A DNA stretch of 64,000 nucleotides from Acorus gramineus. Taxonomy: Eukaryota > Streptophyta > Magnoliopsida > Acorales > Acoraceae. This document shows, piece by piece, positions 61,035-64,000 of the stretch. The notes beneath the pieces are model-generated. The model was not told where the DNA came from. It searched no databases and saw only the letters and a list, made by a program, of their open reading frames with translations. The translations under genes and the position numbers were made by a program. The DNA lies in the NCBI GenBank assembly GCA_030737835.1, contig CM060856.1:1821928-1885927 (forward strand). Reading direction: 5' to 3'. Numbering within the stretch: position 1 is the first letter of the stretch; each line of letters opens with the position of its first letter.

Positions 61035-61150
61035 ATCACATTTTAAATAGTGTTTATAATTAAAAACATGTGATTCAATGTGAAAATAATGTTTAATTAA
61101 ACAAAAATGATCATAGTTTTCTAATAAATAGTGGATTTTCAAACCAAATA
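61035..61150. repeat. Repeat copy 2 (uninterrupted)
   Basis: Second copy of the repeat at 57485-57606. It continues across the position where copy 1 is interrupted, providing an empty-site comparison for the TIR element. Confidence 0.65.
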
Positions 61151-62645
61151 ATCACAAAATTTTGAAAAAAAATTGTGTAAATGGGTCACAATTTTGACTA
61201 AAACTTTTATGTTATGTTATTTAAAATCTTGGTTATATAAAAATCATAATTTTACATTATTTGATATCACATTTTATAAATAAACAATGATCTTTACATT
61301 ATAAAATATCACAATTTACTCAGAACTGTAATCTCTTCTTTATAAACGATCATTGTTTTTTGTTGTTGCACAATGTTCCAATGCTCTATATTAAACCAAC
61401 ATGCTCATACATTTTAATTTCATATGATAAAACCAGTTACCCATTTAAAACAAAACAATTTAATGCATTTCAATTCCAAAAACTATCTCCATATTACTAT
61501 TTTCACTTATTCAATTGTTTCCATATCAATGCAAGTCAAAGAAAAGTAATTGAATTTTCAAGCTAAGTGACAATTAATTGCTCTTCTTGTCTCAACTCAT
61601 TTTAAAAAGATAAAGAATAAAAAGAAAACTTAAGGTCAGTAACATACAACTCACACTCGTTGTAGATTTTCACAAAGATATTCTCGGACTTCAAAGTCAG
61701 AACGAATTAACCCAAAACCATTAAAAAACTCGGGGCTCCAAGAATTGAATTGTAATCTATTTGTAAAAGATTTTTGAATTAAATGTGGGCATTTCTATTT
61801 TATAAAAAAAAAAAAATAATTTCTTAATAGGGATGAGAGGATAAGAGAAAAAAATAAAAAATAAGAAACAAAAAATCAAAGAAAAAACAAATGGAGTTCA
61901 GTAGAAAAGATTTCTATCAAAACCCGAACAACAAAAACCACCCTAACTCATCACACGCCAGTCCTCCTCCTCCACTGAAACCCTCGGTGCATCAGCAATT
62001 CCTTTGCCCTACTAAGTCTCCCACAAATTTTCAAAATAGAATATGAGGGTCCTTAAAAACAACCTCATTTCATGAAAGCCAAATTGCCAACGCCGCAACC
62101 AGTACGAGAGATAAAGCCATGAGATTCACATGTGATAAACATGGCATACTTTCAAATGTTTCAAACTATTCTCAGATATGTTTAAAAATGACATAAAAAA
62201 ATATTTTACCATTGGTACAATTAAATATTAATAAATAATTTTAGTCCATGAATCAAATAGTTTAAAATAAATATCAAAATTTATCATAAATTATCAAGTC
62301 ATATATTTCAAACTTTATGGAGAACTTTTTTAGTTATTAGGGTACATAGACAATTAAGATAAGAGGGTATGCAAACCGAGTTTTCAAAAAATCGACTAGC
62401 GTCTCCCTAATCGTAAAGGATGATCAATGATCAAATTCTAGGGGCACCATTCTCCATTCTTCAAAAAAAAAAAAAATTCTGGAGGGTACATGAAAATAGA
62501 AGGTTTTGGGGGGTAGAAGCGCAATTTTCAAAACAGGTTACTAATTTATTGGGTTTTTCTTGATTTTAATACATTGTAGAGTAGGGGTGGTAAACGAGTT
62601 GAACAAGCCGAGCTTTGACATGTTCAAGTCTGACTCGGTGATTCA
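61151..62645. other. AT-rich intergenic stretch
   Basis: No gene is recognised. At 62584 a TAGGGGTGGTAAACGAGTTG stretch looks like one end of a hAT element, truncated by the LTR that starts near 62650. Confidence 0.35.
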
Positions 62646-62649
62646 GCGT

Positions 62650-64000
62650 GAGAATCATGCTCTTCTGCTAATTCGATCGAAGACACGAATTCGAAAGCTC
62701 CAGCGACGCTGTTGATTCTTCATGAAGAATGCCAAGGACGTTGGGCTTCAAAGATCTGTTGATTTCTTCTGAAATACCAGATAATTGAAAATTCTATGTA
62801 TTTGATAATCCTCCTAGGATAACAAAATACAATAGAGAAGATAAACAAATTTTAATACTCAATAATTTGAATTCATAATATGATTTACAAGTCTATTTAT
62901 AGGGCAGAGAATCCTTAACATATTAGGATCTTAATGACTTATCTAAATATGTTAAATAGAATTTCAACAGATTTTCTAAATATGAAAATCACAAAGAAAT
63001 TCATATCTAATCCTAACTAATAAATCACAAACAAACTTCATATCTATCCTAACTAATATTCAAATTCGAATTCAAATAATTATTTGAAATTCAAATCTAA
63101 ATATAGTAACTAAAACAAATAAAATAAATCCTAACAAACTCTAAAACTGTAAAAAATGGTAAACATAATAAAAATTGTAAATCAACTATAATTTTCATTT
63201 GATGGTCCTCAATGCCAATCGAACGGTCCATGATCTGCTGCATCATTTTCCCCAGGTTTAAGAGAATTTGTCCTCGAATTCAAATCCTCATCGATAAAAC
63301 TGTCACCATGAACTTCAGATATGGATTTCTTACAAACAACGAATCTTTTAGGATGCCACATCACATCCATCCAATCAGACCAATGCTCATAAATCCAGCT
63401 TTCAAGTAATAACCTCCTGAGAAGGAGTGGTGGATGAGGAAAAATGAAGGATGGAAAGAATGAATCAACAAAATGATGGTAAAGTGGGTTAAATGTTTCA
63501 TGTGATAGCTTTTTCGATGGTGAAGAGGATGAGTGCCTTGAAAGGGGTCTAGTGGGAAAGATTTGGATGAAACTCCAGTCACGTAAAATATGTTGGTGTT
63601 AATGATTTTTGTGGTGGAAAAGCTATGATGAGAGGCAGTAGAGAAAGAGAGGAAGTGATCATTGTTACCAAAATTTTGAGGGGAACTCTTGAACTCCATC
63701 TCCTCCGCCTCTTCATCGAAGACGGGTGAAAGGTATGTTTCCTTGATCTTTGCATAAAAGATATGTGGAAGTCTCGCATCTTCAATCTCTTCATCAAAGA
63801 TAGGTGGAAAGTTCTCCTCTTCGATCTCTTCATCTTCATCGAAGATAGGTTTTGCCTCTTCAATCTCTTCATCTTCATCTTCATTGAAGATAGATGAAGA
63901 TAGATGGATGGATCGTCTCTTCAAACGGATTATCGAAATCATTATCAATAGAATCATCCGCTTTAGATCGCACGGTTGGAGATCGTGGGACTGGCGATCT
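62650..64000 (-). mobile_element. 3' part of a Ty3/gypsy element (LTR plus end of coding region), minus strand
   Basis: On the minus strand the sequence at about 63240-63285 reads GAATTCGAGGACAAATTC, then CCTGGGGAAAATGATGCAG, a typical end of gypsy pol. The LTR-like stretch 62650-63235 follows, with a CCCTATAAATAGAC promoter box at about 62892-62905. Toward the window edge (63530-63960) the minus strand encodes repeated acidic units (IFDEDEEIEE, PPIFDEEIED, PVFDEEAEEME), a low-complexity feature I associate with some gypsy polyproteins. The element runs off the window and appears broken. The partner LTR is not in view. Confidence 0.55.

Overview
The window is nuclear DNA of a flowering plant. 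Genes have plant-type introns, and two encode plastid proteins (ribosomal protein L11 and a D27-type isomerase). The sequence between genes is AT-rich and full of plant transposons: Ty1/copia and Ty3/gypsy elements, L1-type LINEs, a hAT element, Mutator-like pieces, foldback and PIF/Harbinger-like elements, and a short SINE. I cannot place the species.

Layout. 1-2276: long, CpG-rich LTR of a Ty3/gypsy element, inserted into a Mutator-like (MULE) transposase gene whose C-terminal part and OTU cysteine-protease domain follow (2277-3240). 3700-4866: tandem array with an exact 88-bp period, each unit an imperfect hairpin. 5199-7264 (minus): five-exon plant mobile domain (PMD) gene, open except for one in-frame stop. 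7265-13690: mostly gene-free, with one exon relic of a guanylate-binding protein and an 88-bp SINE. 13888-15324: intact mTERF gene. 16514-20059 (minus): two-exon gene for a 73-residue membrane protein, its 3.3-kb intron filled by a LINE and a gypsy fragment. 20.2-24.7 kb: MITE-like repeats, a hAT element with a perfect 8-bp target duplication, a second PMD fragment and a second LTR of the family at the left edge. 24.9-36 kb: a TIR element split by a copia element with two 647-bp LTRs, then an older copia remnant holding a nested element. 36.26-37.28 kb: foldback element. 37552-46821 (minus): four-exon gene for plastid ribosomal protein L11, with a LINE in intron 3 and a copia copy in intron 2. 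46.9-52.0 kb: a row of inverted-repeat elements. 52329-52718: small conserved plant protein. 53390-56617: six-exon D27-like gene. 57.5-64.0 kb: a large TIR element, an LTR-like fragment and the 3' part of a gypsy element on the minus strand.

The host genes are unrelated housekeeping or plastid genes and do not form a pathway cluster. mTERF, L11 and D27-like are probably all plastid-directed, which I take as coincidence.

The most unusual parts are the OTU-transposase / hairpin minisatellite / PMD module at 2.3-7.3 kb with a related fragment at 22.3-22.8 kb; a copia copy ending in an inverted, identical piece of its own LTR; a likely GC-AG intron in the L11 gene; and a family of about 1.6-kb TIR elements seen three times. 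All functions are inferred from sequence alone.
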